From Adlercreutzia sp. ZJ473 (GTDB lineage: Bacteria > Actinomycetota > Coriobacteriia > Coriobacteriales > Eggerthellaceae): a stretch of DNA of 39,797 nucleotides. The notes beneath the pieces are model-generated. The model was not told where the DNA came from and made no database searches. It saw only the letters and a list, made by a program, of their open reading frames with translations. The position numbers and the translations under genes were made by a program. The stretch covers positions 1 through 39,797 of the forward strand of contig NZ_JAAVTO010000023.1 of NCBI RefSeq assembly GCF_013185065.1, in the 5' to 3' direction. Numbering within the stretch: position 1 is the first letter of the stretch; every line of letters begins with the position of its first letter. Below, one piece after another: positions 22,949-31,761 of this stretch.

Positions 22949-24580
22949 ATGTCAACCACCTACTCATCCAACGACGTGCTGAACGCCATCGCGGCGGCGA
23001 GCAAGGCTTTGAGCGCGCGCAAGGAAGAAGTCAACCGTCTCAACGTGTTCCCCGTCCCCGACGGCGACACGGGCACGAACATGTCGCTCACCATCGAGAG
23101 CGTGGTGAGCAACGTCGCGCGCCTGTCCATCGGGGCGAGCGGGGCTGAGATCCGCAAGGCCATCACCACGGGCGCCCTCATGGGCGCGCGCGGCAACTCG
23201 GGCGTCATCACCTCGCAGATCCTGCGCGGCCTGTGCGAGGGCAGCGCAGGCGCCGAGGCGCTCACCACCGAGACGGTGGCCGCGGCCTTCGAGAAGGCCG
23301 TCGAGGTGGCCTTCCAGGCGGTGCGCAAGCCCGTCGAGGGCACCATCCTCACGGTGCTGCGCGACTCCGGCGCCGCCGCCGTCGACGCGCGCAAGGCGAA
23401 CCTCTCCACGGTCGACGCGATCGAGTGCATCGTGGCCGAGGCGTACGCCTCGGTGCAGCGCACGCCCGAGCTGCTCCCCGTGCTGAAGGAGAACGGCGTG
23501 GTCGACGCCGGCGGCTTCGGCCTGGCCATCCTGCTCGACTCGTTCGCGGCGGCGCTGCTCGGCAAGGACGGCACGATGGTCGACGAGCTCGCGTTCGCGC
23601 GCACCGCGGCCCCGAAGGTGGAGATCGAGCAGATCAACGACTGGGAGGGCTCGGCGTACCGCTACTGCAACGAGTTCCTCGTCGACTCCGAGGTGCTCGA
23701 CCCCGCCGACGCGCTCGAGTTCCTGGCCACCATGGGCGACTGCGAGCTGTGCGTGGGCAGCGCGCCGAAGTTCAAGGTGCACGTGCACTCCAACCACCCC
23801 GACCAGGTGCTCGCGTACTTCTTGGAGCGCGGGCAGATCTCCGAGGTGTTCATCCACAACATGCAGCTGCAGTCGGCCGAGCGCACCGAGAAGCTCGCCG
23901 CGGAGCAGGCCGCCGAGCACAAGCCGCTCGGGTTCGTGGCCGTGGCGGCCGGCGAGGGCAACGCCGAGATCCTGCGCAGCCTCGGCGTCGACGTGGTCGT
24001 CTCGGGCGGGCAGACCATGAACCCCTCCACGAAGGACCTGCTCGACGCCGTGGGGCAGGTGAACGCCGATGCCGTCGTCATCCTGCCGAACAACTCCAAC
24101 ATCATCATGGCGGCGCAGAGCGCCTGCGAGCTGTCCGAGATCCCCTGCGGCGTGGTGCCCACCAAGAGCGTGCCGGCCGCCTTCGCGGCCATGTTCGCGA
24201 TCGACCCCGACGCGTCGCTTGAGGACAACGTCGCCGAGATGACCGAGGCGTTCGCCGAGGTGAGGACCGGCGAGGTCACCTGCGCCATCAAGGACTCCAA
24301 GGACGCGCACGACAACCCCATCCATGAGGGTGACGTCATCGGCATCGCGGACGGCGCCATCGAGGCGGTGGGCTCGTCGGTGGAGGACGTGGTGATGGAG
24401 CTGCTCGAGGCCATGGAGGCCGAGGACGCCGACACGCTCACGCTGCTCGCCGGCGAGGACATGGCGGACGGGGACTTCGCGGCCCTCGTCGAGCGCATCG
24501 AGGAGGCCTACGACGACCTCGAGATCGACTCCCACCGCGGAGAGCAGCCGCTCTACCCGATCGTCCTTTCGGTCGAATAA
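22949..24580 (+). CDS. fakA: Fatty-acid kinase ATP-binding subunit (DAK2 domain, YloV)
   Basis: FakA supplies ATP to phosphorylate fatty acids held by FakB; the acyl-phosphate then feeds PlsX/PlsY. The DhaL/DAK2 domain carries NVFPVPDGDTGTNM (residues ~28-41, Mg-ATP-binding Asp cluster) and GARGNSGVI; middle and C-terminal domains follow (GDCELCVGSAPKFKVHVH, GQTMNPST, LPNNSN). The 543-residue length is typical. GGAGAG precedes ATG 22949. A DegV/FakB gene is not in the window. Confidence 0.92.
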   Translation: MSTTYSSNDVLNAIAAASKALSARKEEVNRLNVFPVPDGDTGTNMSLTIESVVSNVARLSIGASGAEIRKAITTGALMGARGNSGVITSQILRGLCEGSAGAEALTTETVAAAFEKAVEVAFQAVRKPVEGTILTVLRDSGAAAVDARKANLSTVDAIECIVAEAYASVQRTPELLPVLKENGVVDAGGFGLAILLDSFAAALLGKDGTMVDELAFARTAAPKVEIEQINDWEGSAYRYCNEFLVDSEVLDPADALEFLATMGDCELCVGSAPKFKVHVHSNHPDQVLAYFLERGQISEVFIHNMQLQSAERTEKLAAEQAAEHKPLGFVAVAAGEGNAEILRSLGVDVVVSGGQTMNPSTKDLLDAVGQVNADAVVILPNNSNIIMAAQSACELSEIPCGVVPTKSVPAAFAAMFAIDPDASLEDNVAEMTEAFAEVRTGEVTCAIKDSKDAHDNPIHEGDVIGIADGAIEAVGSSVEDVVMELLEAMEAEDADTLTLLAGEDMADGDFAALVERIEEAYDDLEIDSHRGEQPLYPIVLSVE

Positions 24581-24584
24581 GGGA

Positions 24585-26813
24585 TTGTCTGCGAAAACCA
24601 ACACATCGAAGGAGAAGGGCGGGGCTTCGGCCTCGCCTGATCGTTTGGCGGCCACCTTGCTGCTCGACGCGCCGGCGTCCCGGGTGCGCGGCGTGAGCCC
24701 GGCGCGCGCAGGCGCGCTCGAGAAGCTCGGCGTCCGCACGGTGCGCGACCTGCTCACCCACTACCCGCGCCGCTACGTGGACCTCTCGAGCGTGTGCACG
24801 GTGGCCGAGGCGCGCATCGGGTCCGCGTGCACCATCCAGGGCACGGTGCACGAGATCAAGCTCAAGCGCCCGCGTCCGAAGCTCACGCTCGTGGAGATCG
24901 CGCTCGTGGACCAGACGGGCCTCCTCGTGGTCACGGCCTTCCGCCAGCCGTGGCTCATGGACACGGTGCGCGCGGGCGCGCAGGTCGCCGTGGCTGGCAA
25001 GGTTGAGTTCAGCTACGGCTTCAAGCGCATGACGAATCCCTACCTCGAGGTGCTCGGCGACGAGCCCGCCACGGGCATGATCATCCCCGTGCACCCGGCG
25101 TGCGAGAAGGTGTCGGCCGCGTGGATGCGCCGGCTCGTGGGAAACGCGCTCGAGGCGACGTGCGGGGTCCTTGACCCGCTGCCGCTCGACCTGCGGGCCA
25201 AGTATCGGCTGATGAGCCGTGGGTGCGCGCTGCGCGCCATCCACTTCCCGCAGGCCATGCCCGAGGCGCATGAGGCGCGGCGGCGCCTGGCCTACGAGGA
25301 GCTGCTCATGCTCGAGCTCTTCCTCATGCAGCAGTCCGCCGAGCGCAGCCGCGACGTGGAGCCCGTCGCGCACGTGACGGACGGCCCGCGCCTGCGCGCG
25401 CTCGCCGCGAGCCTGCCCTTCGCGCTCACGGACGAGCAGGCGTCCGCGCGCGACGAGATCCTCGGCGCGATGGCGGCGCCGCGCGTGGCGAACCACATGC
25501 TCCTGGGAGACGTGGGCACGGGCAAGACGGTGGTGGCGGCGCACGCGCTGGCCGCCGCGGCCGACACGGGCGGGCAGGCGTTCCTCATGGCGCCGACCGA
25601 GGTGCTCGCGCGCCAGCACGCGAAGAGCCTGGGCGCGCTCTTCGACGCGGCGGGCGTGACGTATGCGCTGCTCACGGGCTCAACGAGCGCCGCCGAGCGC
25701 GCGGACGCGGTCGCGCGCTCGGCGGCGGGGGAGATCGACGTGCTCATCGGCACGCACGCCCTGCTCGAGGACGACGTGGTCGCGCCCCGCCTCACGCTCG
25801 CGGTCGTCGACGAGCAGCAGCGCTTCGGCGTCGACCAGCGCGCGAAGCTCCTGTCGAAGGGCGCGGCGCCCGACGCGCTGTTCCTCACGGCCACGCCCAT
25901 ACCGCGCACGCTCGCGCTCGCGCTGTTCGGGAGCTTGACGCTGTCCTACATCAAGCACCGCCCGCACGACGCGGCGCGGCGCACCACGTGCGTGGTGGCG
26001 AAGTCCGAGCGCGGGCGCGCCTACGACGCGGCGGCGGCGGCGCTCGCGCGCGGCGAGCAGGTGTACGTGGTGTGCCCGCTCATCGGCAAGAGCTCCGAGG
26101 AGCGCGACGAGCTGGCGGGCAAGGGCGCCGCGGCGCGCGAGGGGGACGCCGAGGAGGCGTTCCACCCGACGGTGGCCATCGAGGACGACGCCGACATGGC
26201 GGACGACGACGTGACGGCCGCCACGCAGGAGGCGGCGTTTCTGAGCGCGAAGGTGTTCCCCGACCACGAGGTGGCGCTTCTGCACGGCGGCATGCCCGCG
26301 GCCGAGAAGCAGGCGGTGATGGACCGCTTCCGCGCGGGCGAGATCGGCGTGCTCGTGGCGACCACCGTGATCGAGGTGGGCGTCGACGTGCCCCGCGCCA
26401 CCGTGATGATCGTGGAGGACGCCGACCGCTTCGGCCTCTCGCAGCTCCACCAGCTGCGCGGGCGCGTGGGGCGCGGCAGCCTCCCGGCTCAGGTGTTCTT
26501 GGTGTCGGCCTCGAAGCAGGAGGCGGCGCTCGCACGCCTGCGCGCCATGGAGACCACCGACGACGGCTACGAGCTCGCGGCGTTCGACCTGTCGCTGCGC
26601 CGCGAGGGCGACATACTGGGCAACCGGCAGTCGGGCGCCTCGGCGCTCAAGCTGGTGAACGTGGTGCGCGACCAGGGCATCATCGAGGCGGCGAACGCCG
26701 ACGCGCGCGCGATCATGGAGGTTGACCCGCTTCTGGAGGAGCCCGACCACGCGGCGCTCGCGCGCGAGATGCGCGCCCTGTTCGCGCAGGAGCGCGCCGT
26801 CGTCGGCGGGTAG
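24585..26813 (+). CDS. recG: ATP-dependent DNA helicase RecG
   Basis: A branch-migration helicase for stalled forks and Holliday junctions. The wedge/OB domain spans residues ~80-180 (PRRYVDLSS), the Walker A is LGDVGTGKT, then TATPIPRTLAL, GVDVPRATVM and QLRGRVGRG. The 742-residue length is normal despite an acidic insertion near residue 510-550. Motif II reads DEQQRFG where RecG normally has DEQHRFG. The start is uncertain: TTG 24585, 4 nt after fakA, probably by re-initiation; TTG 24645 is an alternative. Confidence 0.93.
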   Translation: MSAKTNTSKEKGGASASPDRLAATLLLDAPASRVRGVSPARAGALEKLGVRTVRDLLTHYPRRYVDLSSVCTVAEARIGSACTIQGTVHEIKLKRPRPKLTLVEIALVDQTGLLVVTAFRQPWLMDTVRAGAQVAVAGKVEFSYGFKRMTNPYLEVLGDEPATGMIIPVHPACEKVSAAWMRRLVGNALEATCGVLDPLPLDLRAKYRLMSRGCALRAIHFPQAMPEAHEARRRLAYEELLMLELFLMQQSAERSRDVEPVAHVTDGPRLRALAASLPFALTDEQASARDEILGAMAAPRVANHMLLGDVGTGKTVVAAHALAAAADTGGQAFLMAPTEVLARQHAKSLGALFDAAGVTYALLTGSTSAAERADAVARSAAGEIDVLIGTHALLEDDVVAPRLTLAVVDEQQRFGVDQRAKLLSKGAAPDALFLTATPIPRTLALALFGSLTLSYIKHRPHDAARRTTCVVAKSERGRAYDAAAAALARGEQVYVVCPLIGKSSEERDELAGKGAAAREGDAEEAFHPTVAIEDDADMADDDVTAATQEAAFLSAKVFPDHEVALLHGGMPAAEKQAVMDRFRAGEIGVLVATTVIEVGVDVPRATVMIVEDADRFGLSQLHQLRGRVGRGSLPAQVFLVSASKQEAALARLRAMETTDDGYELAAFDLSLRREGDILGNRQSGASALKLVNVVRDQGIIEAANADARAIMEVDPLLEEPDHAALAREMRALFAQERAVVGG

Positions 26814-26936
26814 GGGCCCCGCGCCCGGCAGGCGACCCGCCTGTCGGCCCTCCCCCTGCGGACCCGCCCGCGGCGAACCGCGGCGTCGCGGACCGCGCCG
26901 CACCACTCATGACACTTCGAGCTGAAAGGACCGCCC

Positions 26937-27518
26937 ATGCGCATCATCGCCGGCGAGCACAAAGGCAGGCGCCTCGTCGCGCCGAAGGGGCGCGGCACGC
27001 GCCCGACCACCGACCGCGTGCGCGAGTCGCTCATGAGCGCGCTCGTGAGCGCATGCGGCGGGCTCGAGGGCGCGGTGGTGCTCGACGCGTTCGCGGGCTC
27101 GGGTGCGCTCGCGCTCGAGGTGATGTCGCGCGGCGGGGCGCATGCGTGCCTGTGCGAGTGCGACCGCGGGGCGCTCAAGGCGATCGAGGAGAACGTGCGC
27201 GCGCTCGGGTACGGGCGCGACCAGGTGCGCGTCTGCCGCACCGACGTGCTGAAGAGCGGCGCGCCCCGTTTGCGCGAGCCGTACAGCCTCGTGCTGCTCG
27301 ACCCGCCCTACGCGCTCGAGGCGCGCGAGGTGCTCGGGGTCGTGGGGCGGCTCGCGGCGGCGGGCGCGCTCGCGCCCGGCGCGGTGGTGTCCTACGAGCA
27401 CGGCGCGGCGTCGAACGCGGCGGTCGAGGAGGCGGCCGCGGCGAGCGGTTTGTCCCTTGCCTCGCGGCGCGCCTACGGCGATACTGTGATCGACCTGCTT
27501 GAGCGAGAAGGAGAGTAA
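26937..27518 (+). CDS. rsmD: 16S rRNA (guanine966-N2)-methyltransferase
   Basis: Methylates G966 of 16S rRNA in the 30S subunit. The 193-residue product starts MRIIAGEHKGRRL, has RPTTDRVRESL, SAM-binding VLDAFAGSGALALE and the N-methylase motif DPPY. AAAGGA precedes ATG 26937. The gene sits directly before coaD, the usual rsmD-coaD pair. Confidence 0.95.
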   Translation: MRIIAGEHKGRRLVAPKGRGTRPTTDRVRESLMSALVSACGGLEGAVVLDAFAGSGALALEVMSRGGAHACLCECDRGALKAIEENVRALGYGRDQVRVCRTDVLKSGAPRLREPYSLVLLDPPYALEAREVLGVVGRLAAAGALAPGAVVSYEHGAASNAAVEEAAAASGLSLASRRAYGDTVIDLLEREGE

Positions 27519-27522
27519 CGGC

Positions 27523-28008
27523 ATGAAGCGCGCCCTCACCCCGGGAACGTTTGACCCCATCACCAGCGGACACCTCGACGTGATCACGCGCGCCGCGCAG
27601 CTGTTCGACGAGGTGGTCGTGGCGGTGGCCGCGTCGCAGAAGAAGGGCCCGCGCGGGCCGCTGTTCTCCCTTGAGGAGCGCGTCGAGCTGGCGCGCGAGG
27701 CCACGTCGCACCTGCCCAACGTGCGCGTGGAGGCGTTCGACGAGCTTCTGGTCGACTTCGCTCGCCGCATGGGCGCCGAGGTGGTCATCAAGGGCCTGCG
27801 CGCCGTGACCGACTTCGAGTACGAGTTCCAGATGACGGCGCTGAACTACCAGCTCGACCGCGAGCTCGAGACGATGTTCATCATGTCGCCTCCGCAGTAC
27901 ATGTACCTGTCGAGCTCCATCGTGAGGGAGATCGCGAGCCTCCACGGCGACCTGGACCAGTTCGTCCCGCCCTGCGTGAAGGAAGCCCTCGAGCGGAAGT
28001 TCGCCTAA
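27523..28008 (+). CDS. coaD: Phosphopantetheine adenylyltransferase
   Basis: Penultimate step of coenzyme A synthesis (4'-phosphopantetheine + ATP to dephospho-CoA). Nucleotidyltransferase motifs: PGTFDPITSGHLDV (HxGH-like SGH) and YLSSSIVREIA (ISSTxVRE-like). The 161-residue length is typical. ATG 27523 has GAAGGAG upstream and lies 4 nt after rsmD. In relatives coaD is normally followed soon by the SepIVA-like gene; here a toxin-antitoxin pair and an ATP-grasp gene intervene. Confidence 0.97.
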   Translation: MKRALTPGTFDPITSGHLDVITRAAQLFDEVVVAVAASQKKGPRGPLFSLEERVELAREATSHLPNVRVEAFDELLVDFARRMGAEVVIKGLRAVTDFEYEFQMTALNYQLDRELETMFIMSPPQYMYLSSSIVREIASLHGDLDQFVPPCVKEALERKFA

Positions 28009-28146
28009 GCCCGCCCGAGCTCTCCTGCGGCTGCTTGAGTCCGCCCAGGTCAACCGAGGGGATTGCGTTGCGGCCTTCCTGCCCGGTTCCGTTCTGCGTC
28101 CGCGTTCTTCGCAAGGCGTTTCCCCGTACCGCTGAGTCTCCTCTTG

Positions 28147-28171
28147 ATTGTACGGAATATTTCCGTACAAT
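28147..28171. promoter_or_regulatory. Palindromic operator of the TacA/TacT-type pair
   Basis: ATTGTACGGAA (28147-28157) and TTCCGTACAAT (28161-28171) form a perfect 11-bp inverted repeat around TAT, 26 bp upstream of the antitoxin ATG. Ribbon-helix-helix antitoxins of this family bind such sites to repress their operon. Confidence 0.75.
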
Positions 28172-28196
28172 TGAGGAAACCTCGAAAGGAGCTAAC

Positions 28197-28466
28197 ATGG
28201 CACCGGTGATGGAAAGGTCCTGTCGCATTGACATCAGGCTGACGCAGCCCCAGCGGACGAGCTACGAACGGGCTGCCGCGCTCAAGGGCCAGACGCTGTC
28301 GCAGTGGACGACCCAGCACCTCGACGAGTGCGCGCGCCGCGACATCGACGAGGCGAGAGCCACGCAGCTCGATGACGAGGCTTTCGAGGCGTTCTGCCAG
28401 ATGCTCGAAGCCCCTCTGCCGAAGGCCGCCTCTGAGCTCCTGGCCCGTGAGGAAATCTGGGTATGA
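28197..28466 (+). CDS. DUF1778 (TacA-type) antitoxin
   Basis: 89 residues. The N-terminal ribbon-helix-helix is CRIDIRLTQPQRTSYERAAA followed by LKGQTLSQW; the C-terminal tail (DDEAFEAFCQMLEAPL) is the usual toxin-wrapping segment. ATG 28197 has GAAAGGAG upstream. The open frame extends further 5' through the operator, but that part is not conserved. Its stop overlaps the toxin start (ATGA), so the pair is coupled. Confidence 0.88.
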   Translation: MAPVMERSCRIDIRLTQPQRTSYERAAALKGQTLSQWTTQHLDECARRDIDEARATQLDDEAFEAFCQMLEAPLPKAASELLAREEIWV

Positions 28467-28939
28467 CGGGGTTCACCAGGCCCGTTCAGCTTCGCGAAGG
28501 GGAGCGGATCGAGGGCTTTCGGTGCGGCAACGAGGTGGTCGACCGATGGGCTGCCGACCACGCGGCCGACGCGCGCAAGAGGGGGACCGCCGTCGTCTAC
28601 GTCTCCTTCTGCGGAGATGCGGTGGCGGGCTTCTACACGCTCAGCGCGCACTCGGTGACCCGGTCCGACGTGTCGGGAGGCTGGTTCAAGAGGAACGCGC
28701 CCGAGCAGGTTCCCGCCGTCCTCCTGGGGATGATGGGCGTCGATGAGCGCTACAAGGGCCGCGGCCTCGGCGCGCAGCTTCTGCGCGACGCCATCCTCAA
28801 CGCACTCAAGATAGCCGACCTCGCGGGCGCGCGGGCGCTCATCGTGGACCCTGTCGACGCGTCGGCTGCAAGGTTCTACGGGCGATTCGGCTTCAAGGAG
28901 CTGCCGGGAACGCATCGCATGGCCCTGAGGCTCTCCTAG
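28463..28939 (+). CDS. GNAT acetyltransferase toxin (TacT-like)
   Basis: A 158-residue GNAT domain: the acetyl-CoA-binding loop is in VDERYKGRGLGAQLL (R/KGRGLG) and the C-terminal SAARFYGRFGF carries the catalytic Tyr position. Toxins of this family acetylate the amino group of charged tRNA and block translation. The N-terminal FRCGNEVVDRWAADHA is typical of TacT partners of DUF1778. The stop codon overlaps the converging ATP-grasp-like gene by 4 bp. Confidence 0.87.
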   Translation: MTGFTRPVQLREGERIEGFRCGNEVVDRWAADHAADARKRGTAVVYVSFCGDAVAGFYTLSAHSVTRSDVSGGWFKRNAPEQVPAVLLGMMGVDERYKGRGLGAQLLRDAILNALKIADLAGARALIVDPVDASAARFYGRFGFKELPGTHRMALRLS

Positions 28940-30348
28940 GCCAAGCAGCTGACGCGCTGCTCGTCTTGCACCCAGAGGGTGGGGGCCACCACGAACGTGC
29001 CGGGGGCGGTGACGTTCTCCGTGGGCCCGAGGCGGTTGTAGACGCCGGCGAACTGGCCGTCGAACACGTACAGGCCGGTGAGGCAGCCGGAGTCGCGCAC
29101 GGGCCCCGAGAAGTCGGCCTCGTCGCCGTAGAGCGGAATCGCCGGGGTGCGTGCGGGGGCGCAGAACTCCTGCACGAGGTAGGCTGACGGGCCCGCGTCG
29201 GCGCGGCAGCGCTCGACGACGTCCGCCCACTCGGCGCGGCTGAACTGCGCGCCCACGTAGACGCCCTTGTTGTCGTACCAGTCGGTGGGCTTGATCACCC
29301 AGCGCGCGGGCTCTTCCAGCACCTGGTCCACGGAGAGGCGCGGGTCGTCAAGAAACGCCGTGAAGGGGAGGGACTCCTCGACGAAGGCGCGCTCGGCGGG
29401 CGTGAGCAGGGCCTGCGCGGCGGGGTCGCGCAGCACCGCGAACAGCTGCTTGTCGTGGGCGATCTGGGTCGCGAAGCTGCCGATCATGGGCACGGCGCCC
29501 GAGGTGACGGCGGTGACGAAGTCCTGGCAGTCGTCCCAGTGCTGCAGCAGGTCGACCACGATGCAGAAGCGCCAGACCACGTCGATCGGCTGGTTGGGCG
29601 CTCCCTCGCGGGGGGTTGCGCAGGTGAGGCGCCCGCCGCTGAAGGCGAGGTCGCGCACGTCGCAGACGCTCGCGTCGGCGCCCGCCGCGCGGAAGAGCGC
29701 GGCGTAGCGGGAAAGCTCGCCCAAGGGCACGTCATCGCCGTCCATGCACATGACGATGGCGACATGAGGGTGCTCCTTGGCGCCCTCGCACGCCCCGTAC
29801 AGGCGCATGAAGTCAGCCGCCCATCCCTCGAACAGGCGCTCTGCGTCGTCTTCCAGGCGATGGCGCGCGGCGAACGCCTGGCAGGGGGCGCTCGGGCGCA
29901 GGGCGTCAAGCGCTGCGCGGGTCTTGTTCATGCCCGACGAGCAGTCGGCGTTGAACTCGACGAAGCGCGCCGCGCCGCTGTCCTCGTCGAAGAAGCAGTC
30001 GAAGCGCGCGTAGGGAAGCAGGCGCGCGCTCGCGCGCGGGGTCAGGATGAGGTCGCGCACGCGCTCGTCGAAGGCGAACAGCTCCCTGAACTGCGGGTCG
30101 TCCAGGTAGGCGGCGATCACCTTCTCGAGGATGCCGTGCACGGTGAGCGCGGTTGACGCAAGCTGGTCGCGCGTGCGCTGGTCGAGGATGCGCGGCAGGT
30201 ACGAGATGGGCGCGGGCGCGCCGCCCACGTACGCGCTGCTCGCCTTCATGCGCTCCCATGCGTCGCGCCTGCCCCCGCCGCGCTCGTCGGTGGTGCGCAC
30301 GAGCTCGAGGTACTCGTCGGTGGGGGCATGGCGCTCGGCAACGTTCAT
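28936..30348 (-). CDS. ATP-grasp-like protein of unknown function
   Basis: 470 residues from ATG 30348 (AAGGAGC upstream). Visible segments: YARFDCFFDEDSGAARFVEF followed by NADCSSGMNKT, resembling the pre-ATP-grasp part of circularly permuted ATP-grasp/glutathionylspermidine-synthase-like proteins, and toward the end RWVIKPTDWYDNKGVYVG with YLVQEFC, resembling the ATP-binding lysine and glutamate segments of the grasp. The middle (HVAIVMCMDGDDVPLGE) looks Rossmann-like. The substrate is unknown; the family commonly ligates amines or peptides. No biosynthetic neighbour helps. Confidence 0.6.
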   Translation of the reverse strand: MNVAERHAPTDEYLELVRTTDERGGGRRDAWERMKASSAYVGGAPAPISYLPRILDQRTRDQLASTALTVHGILEKVIAAYLDDPQFRELFAFDERVRDLILTPRASARLLPYARFDCFFDEDSGAARFVEFNADCSSGMNKTRAALDALRPSAPCQAFAARHRLEDDAERLFEGWAADFMRLYGACEGAKEHPHVAIVMCMDGDDVPLGELSRYAALFRAAGADASVCDVRDLAFSGGRLTCATPREGAPNQPIDVVWRFCIVVDLLQHWDDCQDFVTAVTSGAVPMIGSFATQIAHDKQLFAVLRDPAAQALLTPAERAFVEESLPFTAFLDDPRLSVDQVLEEPARWVIKPTDWYDNKGVYVGAQFSRAEWADVVERCRADAGPSAYLVQEFCAPARTPAIPLYGDEADFSGPVRDSGCLTGLYVFDGQFAGVYNRLGPTENVTAPGTFVVAPTLWVQDEQRVSCLA

Positions 30349-30524
30349 GGGGTGCTCCTTGGTCGGGGGTAGAGGCGCGCTGCCGAGGGCGTGGCCGCGA
30401 CAGCCTGTCCAGTGTAGCGCAACGCGGCTCCGCGCGGGGCGCAGGGCGCGCGGTGCTCGGGTAACCGTTTTCCCGCAAATGTGCGCCCTTTGTGCGCCGA
30501 CGCGCGTTCTTTTTCCCGACATGG

Positions 30525-30530
30525 TAGAAT
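30525..30530 (+). promoter_or_regulatory. Candidate -10 upstream of the DivIVA-like gene
   Basis: TAGAAT in a locally AT-rich patch about 90 bp before the gene. No convincing -35 at 16-18 bp. Confidence 0.3.
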
Positions 30531-30619
30531 AATCAAACTCATGTGCAGTTTACCTGCATCGATATAAGTTGAACTCAGCGGGGCGGCTGCCTGCCGGCCC
30601 TTGAGGTGGAAGGAACATC

Positions 30620-31090
30620 ATGGACGAAACCGGAGTCTTGGGTCTGCTCGAAGAGCTCTCTATTCTGCTTGAGGACTCGAAGCCGGTCTTTGGCAAGAAC
30701 AATCTTCGCCAGGTTGACATCACGGCGGCCTTCGAGATCATGGACGAGATTCGCGACACGTTCCCCAGCGAGTTCGCCCAGTCCCGCCAGATCGTGCGCG
30801 AGCGCCAGAGCCTCCTCGACGACGCCGAGGCCGAGGCGAACCGCCTGATCGAGGACGCGCGCAGCCAGGCCATCACCATCGCGAGCGAGCAGGAGATCGT
30901 GCGCATCTCCCAGCAGCAGGCCGAGACCATCATGGCTGACGCCCGCGAGCTCGAGCGCCAGACCCGCGCCGGCGCGGAGGACTACGCCGACGAGGTGTTC
31001 GGGCACGTCGAGCAGAGCCTCGACACGCTGCTCAACAACGTGCGCCGCTGCCGTGACCGCCTGAACGCCAACTCCATCAACGTCCGCTAA
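30620..31090 (+). CDS. Coiled-coil protein, SepIVA/DivIVA-like by context
   Basis: 156 residues, almost entirely helical: a short N-terminal region (TGVLGLLEELSILLEDSKPV), then a long coiled coil (ARSQAITIASEQEIVRISQQ and flanking residues). No enzyme motif. In actinobacteria a DivIVA-like cell-division protein (SepIVA in mycobacteria) lies between coaD and DUF177, which suggests a role in division or polar growth. GGAAGGAAC precedes ATG 30620. Confidence 0.65.
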   Translation: MDETGVLGLLEELSILLEDSKPVFGKNNLRQVDITAAFEIMDEIRDTFPSEFAQSRQIVRERQSLLDDAEAEANRLIEDARSQAITIASEQEIVRISQQQAETIMADARELERQTRAGAEDYADEVFGHVEQSLDTLLNNVRRCRDRLNANSINVR

Positions 31091-31206
31091 GCTGACCTGC
31101 GCCGCGGCGCTCGCATCAGCCCCGCCCCTTCTTCGCGTCTTGCGTCAGGGACGCGGCGGGCATGCGGGACGGCCGCGCGCGTCCGCCGCGAGATTCGAGG
31201 GTAGAC

Positions 31207-31761
31207 ATGGAATCCATCCGCATTCACATCCCTCACGAGCTCTTCGCGCCTGCGGAGAGCTCTCGTTTTGAGGGGACCATCGAGGTGCCGACGCTGAAGG
31301 CCGGCCCTGACCTGTACTCGTTCGCCCGCCCGCTCGCCTGGCAGGTCGACGTCACCAACACCGGCGACGCGCTTCTGGTCACGGGAACCGTCGAGGGAGA
31401 CGCCACCACGTCGTGCGCGCGCTGCCTGGAGGACGTCAAGCTTCCCCTGACGGGGGAGATCGAGGGCTACTTCCTGCTCGGCGGCGAGGACGCCGAGGCG
31501 CCCGAGGACATGGACGAGGACGAGTTCGAGGTGCTGCCCGAGGACAACGCCATCGACCTCACGGCGCTCGTGCAGGCCGCGCTCTTGCTCGAGGTGCCGC
31601 TCATCCCGCTGTGCGACGACGACTGCAAGGGGCTGTGCCCCACGTGCGGCGCGAACCTCAACGAGGGCGCGTGCGCGTGCGGCGAGCTGGCTGAGGACCC
31701 CGACTTCGAGCTGGCGCGCAACCCCTTCGCCGCGCTGAAGGACCTGCGCTTTGACGAATGA
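31207..31761 (+). CDS. DUF177 (YceD-like) metal-binding protein
   Basis: 184 residues: the N-terminal HIPHELFAPAESSRFEG, a central CARCLEDV, an acidic linker, and a C-terminal Cys cluster CDDDCKGLCPTCGANLNEGA with CACG, probably zinc-binding. DUF177 genes are usually directly upstream of rpmF and are linked to 23S rRNA/50S maturation. Here rpmF is 4.5 kb away. ATG 31207 has GAGGG upstream. It overlaps the ABC gene by 11 bp. Confidence 0.9.
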   Translation: MESIRIHIPHELFAPAESSRFEGTIEVPTLKAGPDLYSFARPLAWQVDVTNTGDALLVTGTVEGDATTSCARCLEDVKLPLTGEIEGYFLLGGEDAEAPEDMDEDEFEVLPEDNAIDLTALVQAALLLEVPLIPLCDDDCKGLCPTCGANLNEGACACGELAEDPDFELARNPFAALKDLRFDE

